A stretch of 6,916 nt of DNA from Desulfoprunum sp. (lineage in GTDB: Bacteria > Desulfobacterota > Desulfobulbia > Desulfobulbales > Desulfocapsaceae): assembly GCA_030696435.1 (NCBI GenBank), contig JAUYSF010000216.1:1-6916 (forward strand), read 5' to 3'. Below are positions 6,461-6,916 of the stretch, piece by piece (the first letter of the stretch is position 1; each line of letters starts with the position of its first letter). A model generated the notes under the pieces. The model was not told the origin of the DNA and searched no databases. It was given only the letters and a program-made list of their open reading frames with translations. The position numbers and the translations under genes are program-made.

Positions 6461-6715
6461 ATGCAAAAATCACGAATTAACCTAACTCTTGACGCTGATT
6501 TAATTGAGTTTATCAAAGAGTATGCCGAAAGTCAGAGAACAACTGTTTCTGAAGTTTTCACGCAGTTTGCTTTGAAGTTGAAAAGGAATAAGGAAAACGA
6601 TCCGACAGAAATAATTATTACAGATCCGATTTTTTCCGAATCTCTCTTGCAGACGATGGAGCGGATCAAAGAAGGCACAGTGTCCTGGCAAAATTATGAC
6701 AAGGTCTTTGAATGA
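6461..6715 (+). CDS. Ribbon-helix-helix antitoxin of a type II TA system
   Basis: An 84-residue protein that probably binds the operon's own operator and neutralises the downstream toxin. The N-terminal half fits a ribbon-helix-helix (CopG/MetJ/Arc-like) fold: strand RINLTL (5-10), helix A about 12-25 (DLIEFIKEYAES), the T-V-S turn (28-30) and helix B about 30-41. The C-terminal part (about 49-84, acidic and aromatic, with SWQNYDKVFE at the end) is the usual toxin-wrapping tail of such antitoxins. The start is fixed by the strong GGAGGTG site. Its stop overlaps the next start as ATGA (6712-6715), implying translational coupling with the toxin. The gene is clearly more AT-rich than the genes to the left, consistent with horizontal acquisition of a TA cassette. 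The fold and TA role are well supported by context; the exact antitoxin family (RelB-, ParD- or DUF6364-like) is not resolved. Confidence 0.82.
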   Translation: MQKSRINLTLDADLIEFIKEYAESQRTTVSEVFTQFALKLKRNKENDPTEIIITDPIFSESLLQTMERIKEGTVSWQNYDKVFE

Positions 6716-6916
6716 ACCTCGTGTTCAGCGATGACTTCGCTTCTTCCGTCAAGAAATATAGCCCCATCAAAGATGCTATCCGCAAAAAAGTTGACATGAT
6801 AGCTGCCAGCCCTCTCTCCTTGGGTGAACCACTTAAAGGAAATTTCTGTGGCTATTACGGTTGCCCTATCCGGCGGAATTTTCTTGTTATATTCCTCTAT
6901 TGTTCAATCTGCCGTA
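6712..6916 (+). CDS. RelE/ParE-family toxin, 3' end outside window
   Basis: Sixty-eight codons are visible before the window ends; the frame is still open. It begins at ATG 6712, overlapping the antitoxin stop by four bases. The visible sequence fits the RelE/ParE superfamily: a first strand MNLVFS, helices over about 8-33 containing VKKYSPIKDAIRKKV, the P..LGEPLKGNF segment (34-45) matching the family's 'nP...g..LkG' block, then GYYGCPIRRNFLVIFLY (47-63) matching 'g..s.Rv...R.iY'. RelE members cleave mRNA at the ribosome, while ParE members poison gyrase; the catalytic C-terminal residues are outside the window, so this cannot be decided. Full-length members are about 85-105 residues, so roughly 20-35 are missing. 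Four cysteines (46, 51, 64, 67) in this short stretch are notable. Confidence 0.78.
   Translation, partial: MNLVFSDDFASSVKKYSPIKDAIRKKVDMIAASPLSLGEPLKGNFCGYYGCPIRRNFLVIFLYCSICR

Overview
The window looks like chromosome from a GC-rich, probably deltaproteobacterial organism (Desulfobacterota, perhaps the Desulfobulbales). This is inferred from the gene types: a long PEP/pyruvate-binding protein with receiver-like domains, a COG2509 FAD-dependent dehydrogenase and a VF530-type small protein. There is no rRNA or tRNA to anchor the taxonomy, so it is tentative. No CRISPR array, transposase or phage gene was seen.

Left part (1-4227, + strand). The C-terminal three quarters of an APC-superfamily amino acid permease enters from the left edge and ends at a strong rho-independent terminator (1176-1211). 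A 984-codon gene follows (1273-4227). It encodes two receiver-like domains, a helical linker, the ATP-grasp-type PEP/pyruvate-binding domain of PPDK/PEP synthase and a conserved-looking C-terminal domain. It has neither the phosphohistidine swivel domain nor the PEP/pyruvate barrel, so it is not a complete PEP synthase or PPDK, and its reaction is unknown.

Middle part (4228-5903). After a 98-base convergent gap, a COG2509 FAD-dependent dehydrogenase runs on the minus strand, with a GTG start and a clear ribosome binding site. Its 5' leader contains sequences that could form two mutually exclusive hairpins next to the Shine-Dalgarno. A degenerate copy of its 3' end lies just downstream of its stop.

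Right part (5904-6916, + strand). A small VF530/DUF2132-family gene is followed by an AT-rich type II toxin-antitoxin operon. The operon has a near-consensus sigma70 promoter with a doubled ATGCGCAT palindrome in its spacer, a ribbon-helix-helix antitoxin, and a RelE/ParE-like toxin that overlaps the antitoxin by ATGA and is cut by the right window edge. The doubled palindrome is the likely autoregulatory operator.

Apart from the antitoxin-toxin pair, the genes do not form one visible pathway. The most unusual items are the architecture of the PEP/pyruvate-binding protein and the compact TA promoter/operator.
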